Source: Leptospira bourretii (GTDB lineage Bacteria; Spirochaetota; Leptospiria; Leptospirales; Leptospiraceae). From it: 64,000 nucleotides of DNA. This document shows, piece by piece, positions 17,987 through 26,913 of the stretch. The notes beneath the pieces are model-generated. The model did not search any database. It was given only the letters and a program-made list of their open reading frames with translations, and was not told where the DNA came from. Where the stretch lies: positions 1 through 64,000 of the forward strand of contig NZ_RQFW01000003.1 of NCBI RefSeq assembly GCF_004770145.1. Reading direction: 5' to 3'. Numbering within the stretch: the stretch's first letter is position 1; each line of letters begins with the position of its first letter. A program made the position numbers and the translations under genes.

Positions 17987-19360
17987 CTAGTATACCAAAG
18001 GATTCAAACGAAGAATCCATCCTTGTTCAGCTGTGATTTGTCCCTGCGCAAAACCAACCATCCCACTCCAAAACATCATGTTCCGACCACCTGAATCGTA
18101 TGGACCAAATCCCGAACATTCTAAAACACTTAAAAATCCATCTTGATTCAAATCATTCCAAATACCGCAGGCAGGAGTATCTCGCAAAGGATCCCTACTT
18201 CCAACTTCGCCTGTATCTCCAAAAGCTTCAACAACATGCCATAAACCTAAGAAATGGCCAGCTTCATGGGACATTGTCTCTCCAAGTAACAATAATTCGT
18301 CGTGTGTTAGCGGTTGTCCGGTATTCGAAGTTAAACGATGAGTTTCAATAAAAACAGCCACACCGGATTGGCGTGTGCCCAACAAAGCAGCAGGGCCAGG
18401 AATTCCTCCAGAAACACCAAGAACCCCACCATACTGTAATTCTTCTTTTACGATAAAAACATTAAGCGCATTTGGTTTTCCAACATAGGAAGTGGTTGTG
18501 AATAATCCACCCAAAGTACCAGGAAAAATAAATGACGTGCTTAAATCATAAATACTACTGTACTCAACTGAATCAAGAGTTGTCGTTGAAAAATGTATAT
18601 TAATTCTAACAGGTCCTTGTGAGTAATTTTCTTTCCATCGATTGAGGGCAACGGAAAGCGCAGTTAGTGTTTGATCAGGATAGGCAAGATCAGGACCATT
18701 GTTTACAAAAATGAGATTTACATCCAAATTTTTTTCGGTTTGCCAAAAATGATATAGTCCACTATCTGCAGAATCCGCATGATTAGTTTGAAACTCCATC
18801 TCATCGGAATCTAATGTTTTACATGAGCTGATAAAAGTGGCAGATAAGCTAACGGGAATTTCAAGATTAAACTCAACACCTAACGGTGAACTTATCGAAT
18901 CAGTATTGAGGATACTTACAGCAGGATCAGTGGCATAGGCAGTGTCTTTTCCATAAGGAAACATACTTGTAGAAGAACCTTGTCCCAAGCCTGAAAAAAC
19001 ATCTCGATTCAAAAAACCTGAACTGGAAATGCTGCGATTTTCATAGAACACAGGAAATAACGCTCCTCCAAAGGTATTATTTTGTTCGAAAAACAATTGT
19101 ACCATTGGCAGGGACCTATGCAAAGAAATCGGCAATGTTTCAGAATAGAAAAATGGGTTCCCACCCACTGTCCAAGTGCCAATCGGTTCCAACGGAACCG
19201 TTTGTGTCGAAACACAAGGAACATTGGAACCATTCATATATGCATCCAGAAGTAAATGAAATACTAAATCCTCATTTTTTTCTTCCGATTTCTTATTATT
19301 ACAATTTAGTGAAAATAAAAATAAAAGAATAGGTAAAAAATATTGAATTATCCGCATCAT
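17987..19360 (-). CDS. Metzincin (M43/pappalysin-like) zinc metalloprotease lipoprotein
   Basis: 457 aa. Signal peptide with lipobox F-S-L-N-C, so the protein is predicted to be anchored at the cell surface or in the periplasm. The zinc motif HEAGHFLGLWH (about residues 373-383) has the three metal-binding His and the catalytic Glu of metzincins. A later NMMFWSG supplies the Met-turn, and the C-terminal QGQITAEQGWILRLNP fits the M43 pappalysin ending. The N-terminal half is Ser/Thr-rich and not recognised. All catalytic residues are present, so it is probably active; the substrate is unknown. Two consecutive ATG codons begin the gene. Confidence 0.85.
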   Translation of the reverse strand: MMRIIQYFLPILLFLFSLNCNNKKSEEKNEDLVFHLLLDAYMNGSNVPCVSTQTVPLEPIGTWTVGGNPFFYSETLPISLHRSLPMVQLFFEQNNTFGGALFPVFYENRSISSSGFLNRDVFSGLGQGSSTSMFPYGKDTAYATDPAVSILNTDSISSPLGVEFNLEIPVSLSATFISSCKTLDSDEMEFQTNHADSADSGLYHFWQTEKNLDVNLIFVNNGPDLAYPDQTLTALSVALNRWKENYSQGPVRINIHFSTTTLDSVEYSSIYDLSTSFIFPGTLGGLFTTTSYVGKPNALNVFIVKEELQYGGVLGVSGGIPGPAALLGTRQSGVAVFIETHRLTSNTGQPLTHDELLLLGETMSHEAGHFLGLWHVVEAFGDTGEVGSRDPLRDTPACGIWNDLNQDGFLSVLECSGFGPYDSGGRNMMFWSGMVGFAQGQITAEQGWILRLNPLVY

Positions 19361-19456
19361 ATAACAGATAACAAATACTATACCGATATTTCTCTTGTCC
19401 TATCTTTTTTTATTCTTATAAAATATTCTCACCAAACAGCAGTGAATTTGTGTTTT

Positions 19457-21547
19457 TTATGTTACAAATTGGAAATAAGGCAAACTGACTTCCGGTTCAC
19501 GTATCCTTTGTTTGACGAGGAAGGTTCTGATTTTTCCTTTTCCCTTGACTTCAATTTCACCTCTTTCTTCCAATTCAAAATCGGATCGAATTAGATCTGC
19601 CGTAGATTCCGTGATTTGAATTTCATTTGGTAGGCCATGAGACTCCATCCGGGAAGCAAGGTTGACCGCATCTCCCCAAATATCATAAATAAATTTTTTG
19701 GTTCCAATCACACCAGCAACGACTGGACCTGTGTTGATTCCAATACGCATACTGAGTTTGGTACCACTTTTGCCAAGCCGCAACCTTGAAAGAAGAGATT
19801 TCATATCCCAGGCCATATGAGTCGCAAGTAAAGAATGATACTGTTCAGGTGCAGGTAAACCGGCTACAGCCATATAAGCATCACCGATAGTTTTGATTTT
19901 TTCCAAACGATATTTTTCTGCGAGGACATCAAAATAAGAAAAAATTTCATTTAAGATGCGAACCACTGCTTCTGGTTTCATTCCTGAAGATATTTGAGTA
20001 AAACCGACAATGTCTGCAAAGAGAACAGACACTTCTGGATAACTATTGGCAATTAATCCTTGTTTTTCTTTTAACTCTTCTGCAATTGATTTTGGCAAAA
20101 CATTTAACAAAAGTTTTTCGGCTCTTTCTTGTTCATTTCGTACCTTTTCATATGCATTTGCAATTTCAATACGAGAGTCTTCATTTTCTTTTAGAGTGGA
20201 GCGAACCTTGCCAAGAACTAAGTTATATCTTTCTGCGATTTGGCCCACTTCAGTAAAAGGTTCTACAGGCACATCAAGAGTTAAATCTCCCGTTTTGTGT
20301 TGGTAATCCATTGATAAAAAAAGATCAATGAGTTCTGTTGTGGCTTTGTGTTCCGAAATATTTAAACCCATCCTTTCTTCTGTTTCATCCACTCTTAGAT
20401 GATAAATCCGATTGATACCTTTGAAAATAAAATAGGAAACACAAAAAGCAAATAAACCAATCACAAATGCACCCAAAACTTGGATGAGTAGAAAATCCCC
20501 TCTTCCACTTGTAACACCTATTCTTTCTAAGTCTCCAAAAATTCCCACTGCCAAAGTTCCCCAAAGCCCACCGACGAGATGGACAGGAACCGCACCAACT
20601 GCATCGTCAATTTTCCATCTTTCGAGTAATTTTTCAGCAGGAATCGTAAGTGCTCCAGCAATCATACCAATCAACGCAGCTTGAGCTGGTTCTACACAAT
20701 CGGCACTGGCTGTGATGGAAACAAGTCCCGCCAAAGATCCGTTTAATGGAGAAATTGCCTCGGGATATCCTTTTACAAACCAAGTTAAAAACAAAGCCAT
20801 CATCATCGAAAAACCTGAAGCAATAATGGTATTTAAAATTACGATTGGGACAGATCCGTTAAAAGCCAGCGTGCTTCCGCCATTAAATCCCATCCAACCA
20901 AACCAAAGAATTATTCCACCTAACATTGCCAGAGGAAGATTACTTCCTGTCACAGCTTTGGAAGGCTCGCCATCTTTGAATCTTCCTAGTCTTGGACCTA
21001 CAACGAGAAGTAGAGCTAAAGAAACCCAACCACCCACACTATGCACTTGAGTGGATCCAGCAAAGTCATGAAACCCTAATTGTTCTAACCAACCTTTGGA
21101 TGTTTCTGTAAATGTCCCACCCCAAACCCAATGACCAACAATTGGATAGATGATTCCGGAGATAAGAGCTGTGGCGAGTAGATAGGATGGAAACTTTAAA
21201 CGTTCTGCAACAGCACCAGAAACAATTGTAGAAGCTGTTCCGCAAAACATCAACTGGAACAAAAAGAATGTGGGAGGCCACGCATTGTCCTTAGGAAAGT
21301 TAGGCAAAAATAAATCAGTACCTAACAATCCATAAAAAGATGACCCAAACATGATTCCAAATCCGAAAAGATAAAATAAAAGAGTGGCAACACCGAAATC
21401 TGCTATGTTTTTAATCGCAACGTTGATTGAATTTTTTGCTCGAGTCAATCCAGACTCCAATACCAAAAACCCTCCTTGCATCATTAACACAAGACCCGAA
21501 CAGACAAGTACCCACAAAATATCCAATAGACTTTTTTGAACCGACAT
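19457..21547 (-). CDS. Ammonium transporter (Amt) fused to class III adenylate cyclase
   Basis: 696 aa. Residues 1-380 are a complete Amt/Rh channel with the conserved DFAGSTQVHSVGG (pore His about 169) and the second pore His in PVHLVGGLWG (about 323). A linker of about 100 residues, partly coiled coil, leads to a class III cyclase domain (about 500-680). Its FADIVGFT (metal Asp 512), IKTIGDAY (Lys 552, Asp 556) and YDIWGDAVNLASRME (Asp 622, Asn 629, Arg 633) include both metal Asp, the transition-state Asn/Arg and the Lys/Asp pair that selects ATP over GTP. The inference is an ammonium-responsive cAMP-forming membrane sensor. The ATG is preceded by GAGGG. No glnK lies nearby. Confidence 0.93.
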   Translation of the reverse strand: MSVQKSLLDILWVLVCSGLVLMMQGGFLVLESGLTRAKNSINVAIKNIADFGVATLLFYLFGFGIMFGSSFYGLLGTDLFLPNFPKDNAWPPTFFLFQLMFCGTASTIVSGAVAERLKFPSYLLATALISGIIYPIVGHWVWGGTFTETSKGWLEQLGFHDFAGSTQVHSVGGWVSLALLLVVGPRLGRFKDGEPSKAVTGSNLPLAMLGGIILWFGWMGFNGGSTLAFNGSVPIVILNTIIASGFSMMMALFLTWFVKGYPEAISPLNGSLAGLVSITASADCVEPAQAALIGMIAGALTIPAEKLLERWKIDDAVGAVPVHLVGGLWGTLAVGIFGDLERIGVTSGRGDFLLIQVLGAFVIGLFAFCVSYFIFKGINRIYHLRVDETEERMGLNISEHKATTELIDLFLSMDYQHKTGDLTLDVPVEPFTEVGQIAERYNLVLGKVRSTLKENEDSRIEIANAYEKVRNEQERAEKLLLNVLPKSIAEELKEKQGLIANSYPEVSVLFADIVGFTQISSGMKPEAVVRILNEIFSYFDVLAEKYRLEKIKTIGDAYMAVAGLPAPEQYHSLLATHMAWDMKSLLSRLRLGKSGTKLSMRIGINTGPVVAGVIGTKKFIYDIWGDAVNLASRMESHGLPNEIQITESTADLIRSDFELEERGEIEVKGKGKIRTFLVKQRIREPEVSLPYFQFVT

Positions 21548-21887
21548 CCCTACCCTCGAATTCTATTCCATTTTTTTGAAAGACTGAAATGGAGCTGACC
21601 CTATGAGATAGTGACGATTTTTTTTAGATCGGCAAGTCGAATTCTAAGCAATCTCACCTAACAATCATTTTAAAAAACACACGAGTGGTTCTAAAAACAT
21701 ATATTTTGTTTATAATATAGGCAACTTGCTTGTTATTTATTCCCCGCACCATTTGTGCTGAGTGTGACGGTGCTGATCGAAGCAAAAATTCTTTTCTAAA
21801 AGAAAGATTGGCGTGAAGAGTGGGATCGTGCTTCGATAAAATGTTTGTCATCAAATAGAATCGAGGCGCCTCACAAAAAAAGGAAAA
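21548..21887. other. 340-bp non-coding gap with secondary-structure potential
   Basis: No credible gene. Inverted repeats are present: ATCGAAGCA at 21776-21784 pairs perfectly with TGCTTCGAT at 21829-21837 and encloses TTCTTTT/AAAAGAA. GCACC at 21746-21750 pairs with GGTGC at 21769-21773, with an alternative GCAC/GTGC pairing. A TATAAT lies at 21711-21716 on the plus strand. The stretch precedes the Amt-cyclase gene and follows a membrane-protein gene. It could be the 5' leader of the Amt-cyclase mRNA or a small RNA. Confidence 0.45.
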
Positions 21888-22559
21888 TTATTTTTTTGTT
21901 TTATATTTTTTAAATAAATGAAGAGATTCTTTCCAGAAAACGTAAGTTAGACCTATTGCAATGAACCCAAAAGCAAATGCACCACCTAATGCAGTCAAGG
22001 CGTTTGAAGTTTCCTCATGACAAAGATCGATTGTGGAACCTGCATAAACAGCACTAGCCAAAATTCCATTTTCATTTGATAAGGATTGTGTTTTATCATA
22101 TACGACTGTTACTGTATCGCCTGGTTTGGCTCCAATCATACGAAGACTGGGTTCGGATGGTTGCTTCAGTTTTTGGAATGTTCTTTCCTTGTTCTCAAAA
22201 TTATGATTAGCAATTCCTGATTCATTATAAACGGAAACATGTTGCTGGTCTTCTAAAATTAAGAAAAAATTTCCGACAGATACTTGGTATAAATTCCAGT
22301 GATTTCGTTTCGATTGGTATTCAACATTATAAATGACAAATCCAGATTCAGGATCGGTGATGTTTTCGTTCGAAACAATACCAGAAACTAAACGGGATTC
22401 TTTGGAATTTCGAAAGGATTCATCGCAGAAAAAACTTCGGTATTCCCAATCGTCAAAAGAATTGATGACAAGAAGAGTGGACAAGGTTGCCGTAAATACA
22501 ACCATCAATAAAAGAAAAAAATAAGTAGCAAAAGAGAAAGATGATTTAGAAAGTTTCAT
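21888..22559 (-). CDS. Two-TM membrane protein, DUF3592-like
   Basis: About 223 aa from the ATG at 22559, which has AAAGGA ten bases upstream; an in-frame TTG at 22613 lacks a ribosome site. One TM helix lies near residues 9-32 and a second near 190-212, with an extracytoplasmic beta-rich domain between them (GFVIYNVEYQSKRNHW; MIGAKPGDTVTVVYDK). This layout resembles DUF3592 proteins, but the match is by eye and loose. A short basic C-terminal tail follows (HLFKKYKTKK). It stands alone with no obvious operon partner. Function unknown. Confidence 0.7.
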   Translation of the reverse strand: MKLSKSSFSFATYFFLLLMVVFTATLSTLLVINSFDDWEYRSFFCDESFRNSKESRLVSGIVSNENITDPESGFVIYNVEYQSKRNHWNLYQVSVGNFFLILEDQQHVSVYNESGIANHNFENKERTFQKLKQPSEPSLRMIGAKPGDTVTVVYDKTQSLSNENGILASAVYAGSTIDLCHEETSNALTALGGAFAFGFIAIGLTYVFWKESLHLFKKYKTKK

Positions 22560-22640
22560 CAAAGTTATATCCTTTTCTATTTGTTTATGATCGATTGAAC
22601 TGAACTGGTTCAAAATCAGGAAACTCTATACTAAAAATTT

Positions 22641-22868
22641 ATGAAACTGACTGTAAAGGTAAAACCAAATAACAAACAACCAGGATTAGAATTTTTATCC
22701 GAAACAGAATGTATCGCGCGTTTGAAGTCACCGCCAGTGGATGGGAAGGCAAATGAGGAATTAATCCAATTACTTTCGAAACATTTTCATGTTCCGAAAA
22801 AAAATATCTCCATTCTGTCAGGACTTTCTTCCAAATCAAAATTAGTTTTTATCCTTCCAAAAGATTGA
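22641..22868 (+). CDS. YggU/DUF167-family protein
   Basis: 75 aa, short for the family (usually about 90-100). The N-terminal LTVKVKPNNKQ strand, the conserved core RLKSPPVDGKANEELIQLLS and the KKNISILSGLSSKSKLVFI ending are the diagnostic DUF167 pattern. The family is widespread, small and without a firmly known function. It lies divergent from the DUF3592-like gene and upstream of the ABC exporter genes, with about 110 bp between. Confidence 0.88.
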   Translation: MKLTVKVKPNNKQPGLEFLSETECIARLKSPPVDGKANEELIQLLSKHFHVPKKNISILSGLSSKSKLVFILPKD

Positions 22869-22977
22869 GAAACATCAACCATTCATACTAAAAATCCATA
22901 AATTTTTCTGTTCACAGAATCTAAGTAAATTACTAAATTTGTAAAATTAAGAGTTCTTTTTGCACTCGCGGTATTTA

Positions 22978-23691
22978 ATGAAGAAATCGAACACCCTTCT
23001 GGAAACAAAAAATCTTGGAAAAACCTACCAAGTAGGTGAGGTGCCACTAGTCGCCCTTCATTCAGTTAATCTTAAATTCAATGAAGGAGAACTAACAGTG
23101 ATGTTAGGTGCTTCTGGATCGGGCAAATCGACACTACTCAATATTTTGGGAGGACTCGATACAGCCACCACTGGTGAAGTTTTTTTTCATGGGAAAACTT
23201 TGGCTCTCGAAAATGATGAGGGACTCACACAATACCGAAGAAATTACGTTGGTTTTGTGTTTCAATTTTACAATTTAATCCCTAGCCTTACAGCAGAAGA
23301 GAACGTTCGTTTGGTGACGGATCTATCAAGCCATTCAATGACACCTCTGGAAGCATTAACGCTCGTAAAACTTGCAGATAGAAAAAATCACTTCCCGGCT
23401 CAGCTTTCTGGCGGGGAACAACAACGAGTTGCTATAGCTCGAGCCATTGCCAAAAGACCAGAACTTTTGTTATGTGATGAACCAACGGGTGCACTGGATT
23501 TTAAAACAGGAAGAATTGTTTTAGAAGCTATCACCGGGATCAACCAAGAACTAGGGACAACTACTGTTGTGATCACACACAATGAGTCTATTGCTCAAAT
23601 TGCAGACAGGATCATTTTAGTAAAAGATGGAACGATAGTATCAGACTCAATCAATCGTCATAAAAAACCTGTATCTGAGGTTAGTTGGTGA
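22978..23691 (+). CDS. ABC transporter ATP-binding protein (MacB/LolD type)
   Basis: 237 aa from the ATG at 22978; a TTG 18 bases earlier is possible but less likely. Walker [10 protein letters not shown] (about 44-52), Q-loop [18 protein letters not shown], signature [14 protein letters not shown], Walker [14 protein letters not shown] and switch VVITHN are all intact. The sequence is of the MacB/LolD/FtsE class that energises FtsX-fold permeases rather than import pumps. The downstream permease starts at a GTG inside the stop (GTGA, 4-bp overlap), followed at once by an adaptor, giving an ATPase-permease-adaptor exporter. Confidence 0.93.
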   Translation: MKKSNTLLETKNLGKTYQVGEVPLVALHSVNLKFNEGELTVMLGASGSGKSTLLNILGGLDTATTGEVFFHGKTLALENDEGLTQYRRNYVGFVFQFYNLIPSLTAEENVRLVTDLSSHSMTPLEALTLVKLADRKNHFPAQLSGGEQQRVAIARAIAKRPELLLCDEPTGALDFKTGRIVLEAITGINQELGTTTVVITHNESIAQIADRIILVKDGTIVSDSINRHKKPVSEVSW

Positions 23692-26036
23692 CCGGCAGAA
23701 CCTTAAATTTAAAACTCCTAAGAGATTTAAAGGCGATGACCATGCAAGGACTCACTGTCGGGCTAGTGATTGCAGCCGGTATCGCTTATTTTTCTGCTTC
23801 TTGGGCGGCTTACTTTTCGTTGTTAGATGCCAAACTAAATTTTTATAGCAAACAAAATCTCTGCGAAGGATTTGTTTATTTAAACAGGGCCCCTTCTTAT
23901 CTTGAATCCAAAATTCGTGCACTCCCAGGGATCTCCGATTTTGAAACAAGAATCTCAAAAGAAATTGTTTTAGATTTTCCAGGTGAGACATATCCTTCTG
24001 CAGCGCAATTGATTTCACTACCCGAACATACAAATACATTATACTTAAAAAAAGGGTTTTTGCCTAAACAAAACCAAGATGTAGTGATTAGCGAAAATTT
24101 CGCCACTGCAAATCAATTAGAACCTGGTTCGATCCTTTCTTCCATTATTGGAGGGAAACGAGTTTTCCTTCAGGTAACAGGCGTTGGATTATCGCCTGAG
24201 TTTGTATATGTCTTTAGGCCTGGAAATCCTATGCCGGATGATAAACATTATGGAATCATTTGGATGCAACGTGAAGCAATGGAGGCAAACTTTAACTTTG
24301 AAGGTGCTTTTAACCAAATTATTTTTCACTTTGCTGCAGAAGGAGAAGAAAGGTTACGTACGATGCGAGACCTGGATGTTCTTTTGGATGAATACGGAGG
24401 TTTAGGTGCAAAAGAAAGAAAACTTTTACCTTCTGATTCCTTTTTAAGTGATGAATTTAGACAACTTCGAACAACGGCTGTATTTTTACCTGGGATTTTT
24501 TTAGCAATCGCTGCTTTTTTATTACACATCATATCAAATCGACTTATTTCAAAAGAAAGAGAGCAAATCGCAACCTTACGAGCGCTTGGTTATACCTCTC
24601 AAGACATCGTTTTTCATTATTTAAAGTTAATCACTTTCATTACAGCATTGAGTAGTATACTTGGAGTAATCGTTGGTTATTATTTAGGAAATGCGATGAC
24701 TGGCCTTTATGGAAGATTCTATAAATTTCCACAATTGCTGCCAATTTTCCCTCCCCTACTCGCTTTATTCAGCCTTAGTTTTGGGATTTTGATTGGAGGA
24801 ATTGGAACCATCTTCTCCTTACGTACAATCATAAAACTTGATCCGGCACAAGCCATGCGACCTGCCCCTCCGGGAACATATACAATTTCTTTTTGGGAAA
24901 GTTGGATCACCAATCTACGAACCATCCAAAGAATGGTTTTTAGAAATCTTTTCAAAAGGCCAACTCGAACCATCCTCACTATCTTAGGTTTATCCACTTC
25001 GATCATGATTATGATCATTGGCAATTTTATCCAAGATACCGTTGGAACATTGCTCGATTTACAATTTAATACAATCCAAAGGGAAACACTTACTTTAGTT
25101 TTTAGAGTTCCCGTAGAAGATTCTATATTGTTTGACTTAAAAGAAAAAAAAGGCGTTTTTATCGCAGAGGGACAACGTTCCATTCCCATTAAAATTACTA
25201 AAAATAGAAAATCCAAAGATACTGTTTTGACGGGTATTTCAGATGATTCCGATTTAAGACGAATTCTAAACCATGACCTACATCCCATCAGTATCCCAGT
25301 TTATGGAATTATGATGAATACTGAACTCGCAAACAAATTGGGAATTCAAAAGGGAGAAACTATTGTTATCGAAACTTTGGATGGGGAAAAAAGAAAAATT
25401 CCGGTAACTGTTTCTGCTTTCGCAAATGAAATTTTAGGCCAAGGTGTGTTTATCACTCGAAACAATCTCAATCGGATGTTAGACGAAGGCAGTTTAATTA
25501 ATGTAGCTTTATTAAAAACAGATCCAATAGAAGATAAAAATTTAATTGAAGAGTTTAAAGACAATCCACTTGTGATTGGTTTGTTTTCTAAGTCAGCAAT
25601 CCTCACTGCATTTAAGGAAGTGATGCAAAGGTCTCTCCAATCAACATCTGTTGTTATTTTAATATTTACAATTATCATTTCGATTGGCGTAATATATAAT
25701 ACAGCTATGATTACTTTATCTGAACGAATTTATGAACTAGGAAGTTTGCGAATTCTGGGATTTAGTTTGAAGGAAGTTTTTGAAATTATTGCCTGGGAAC
25801 TCACTTGGCAAATTTTGGTGGCGATCCCAATCGGATGTCTTTTGGGAAACAAAGTTGCCAATTTAATATTAAACAGCAACGAAACAGAAGGATTTAAAGT
25901 TCCTGTAGTAATTTTCCCATCAACCTACTATTATTCGATCCTTCTGGCACTATTTACTGCAGCAATTAGTTTTGTAATCGTATATCGAAAGTTAAAAACA
26001 ATGGATTTATTAAGTGTACTCAAGGTAAGAGAATAA
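23688..26036 (+). CDS. FtsX-like ABC exporter permease
   Basis: About 782 aa starting with GTG at 23688, overlapping the ATPase stop as GTGA with GAGG seven bases upstream. The protein has an N-terminal TM helix, a large extracytoplasmic domain, three TM helices (about 265-400), a second extracytoplasmic domain and a final three TM helices. It therefore has two FtsX domains, as in LolC-like or DevC-type double permeases of about 800 aa. The FtsX signature EREQIATLRALGYTSQDI and its second copy ERIYELGSLRILGFSLKEV are clear. Such systems move lipids, lipoproteins or peptides; the substrate here is unknown. Confidence 0.9.
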   Translation: MTGRTLNLKLLRDLKAMTMQGLTVGLVIAAGIAYFSASWAAYFSLLDAKLNFYSKQNLCEGFVYLNRAPSYLESKIRALPGISDFETRISKEIVLDFPGETYPSAAQLISLPEHTNTLYLKKGFLPKQNQDVVISENFATANQLEPGSILSSIIGGKRVFLQVTGVGLSPEFVYVFRPGNPMPDDKHYGIIWMQREAMEANFNFEGAFNQIIFHFAAEGEERLRTMRDLDVLLDEYGGLGAKERKLLPSDSFLSDEFRQLRTTAVFLPGIFLAIAAFLLHIISNRLISKEREQIATLRALGYTSQDIVFHYLKLITFITALSSILGVIVGYYLGNAMTGLYGRFYKFPQLLPIFPPLLALFSLSFGILIGGIGTIFSLRTIIKLDPAQAMRPAPPGTYTISFWESWITNLRTIQRMVFRNLFKRPTRTILTILGLSTSIMIMIIGNFIQDTVGTLLDLQFNTIQRETLTLVFRVPVEDSILFDLKEKKGVFIAEGQRSIPIKITKNRKSKDTVLTGISDDSDLRRILNHDLHPISIPVYGIMMNTELANKLGIQKGETIVIETLDGEKRKIPVTVSAFANEILGQGVFITRNNLNRMLDEGSLINVALLKTDPIEDKNLIEEFKDNPLVIGLFSKSAILTAFKEVMQRSLQSTSVVILIFTIIISIGVIYNTAMITLSERIYELGSLRILGFSLKEVFEIIAWELTWQILVAIPIGCLLGNKVANLILNSNETEGFKVPVVIFPSTYYYSILLALFTAAISFVIVYRKLKTMDLLSVLKVRE

Positions 26037-26037
26037 T

Positions 26038-26913
26038 ATGACAAAAGAAAAAATATTAGAATTGGCCAAAACAAAAAACGCTAAGATCGCCGTTGGTGTG
26101 ATACTTTTTTTAGTTATTTCTTTTTTAATTTTAAAAAAAGATCCAAAACCCGTAGAAGTTTCGGCTGTCACCCAAAGTGTTTACAAACAAATACTCTCAG
26201 TTCAAGGCAAAACAAAAATAAGAGAACTTTATACAGCCTATTCTCCAGTAAATGGTGTTATGCGGAGAGTGGAATTACATGCCGGAGATAAAGTTTCAAA
26301 GGGGATGACCTTAGTCACTGTTGACTGGGACATCATCAAAACTGTAAAAGCAACTGCAAACGGTCAAATTTTAAAAGTATACCGCGAAAGTGCGGGCCCG
26401 GTCGCTATGGGTGAGCGGATTTTGGACTACGGAGACATTACTAAAATTGATGTTTCTGCTTTTGTCCTATCGGAGGATATGCCTGACTTAGACCTCAATG
26501 ATAAAGTTTTACTTACCGGATTTGGAGATCAAACTTTAGAAGGGCGTGTTTCTATCATAGAACCTTCTGCGATAACTAAAATTTCATCATTAGGTGTGGA
26601 GGAACAACGGGTTCCCATATTCATTGAATTTAATCCGCCACACGGAATTGGTGATGGTTATGAATTAGAATGTAAAATCATTCTATTTGAAAAACCAAAT
26701 GCAATTGTCATACCCACTTCTGCATTGTTTCGTGAAGATGAAAAATGGGTAGTATTTACTGTTGAAAAAAAGAGAGCCAAACTTCGATTTGTTGAGGTTG
26801 AACACCAAAGTGAAGGAATTAGTATGATTAAAAATGGTCTTTCAGTTGGTGAATCAGTGATACTTTACCCTGGTGATACAGTGGTCAACGGAACTAAAGT
26901 CGTTCCCGAATAG
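26038..26913 (+). CDS. HlyD/MacA-like periplasmic adaptor of the ABC exporter
   Basis: 291 aa. One N-terminal TM helix (about 17-37) is followed by a lipoyl-like half (TAYSPVNGVMRRVELHAGDKVS) that joins directly to the second half (VKATANGQILKVYRES) without the usual coiled-coil hairpin, then a beta-barrel domain and a C-terminal (AIVIPTSALFREDEKWVVFT; GDTVVNGTKVVPE). The missing hairpin means it probably does not reach a TolC-like channel directly. The gene starts one base after the permease stop. Its 3' end overlaps the convergent kinase gene by 20 bp. Confidence 0.88.
   Translation: MTKEKILELAKTKNAKIAVGVILFLVISFLILKKDPKPVEVSAVTQSVYKQILSVQGKTKIRELYTAYSPVNGVMRRVELHAGDKVSKGMTLVTVDWDIIKTVKATANGQILKVYRESAGPVAMGERILDYGDITKIDVSAFVLSEDMPDLDLNDKVLLTGFGDQTLEGRVSIIEPSAITKISSLGVEEQRVPIFIEFNPPHGIGDGYELECKIILFEKPNAIVIPTSALFREDEKWVVFTVEKKRAKLRFVEVEHQSEGISMIKNGLSVGESVILYPGDTVVNGTKVVPE

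Noticed and set aside
21654..21854. 66-codon minus-strand frame in the gap before the Amt-cyclase gene
   Set aside because: No ribosome site, no recognisable domain, and it overlaps the inverted repeats, which explain the region better.
21861..21870. GAGGCGCCTC near the end of the membrane-protein gene as a terminator stem
   Set aside because: A perfect 10-bp palindrome leaves no loop and there is no adjacent T-run on the correct strand.
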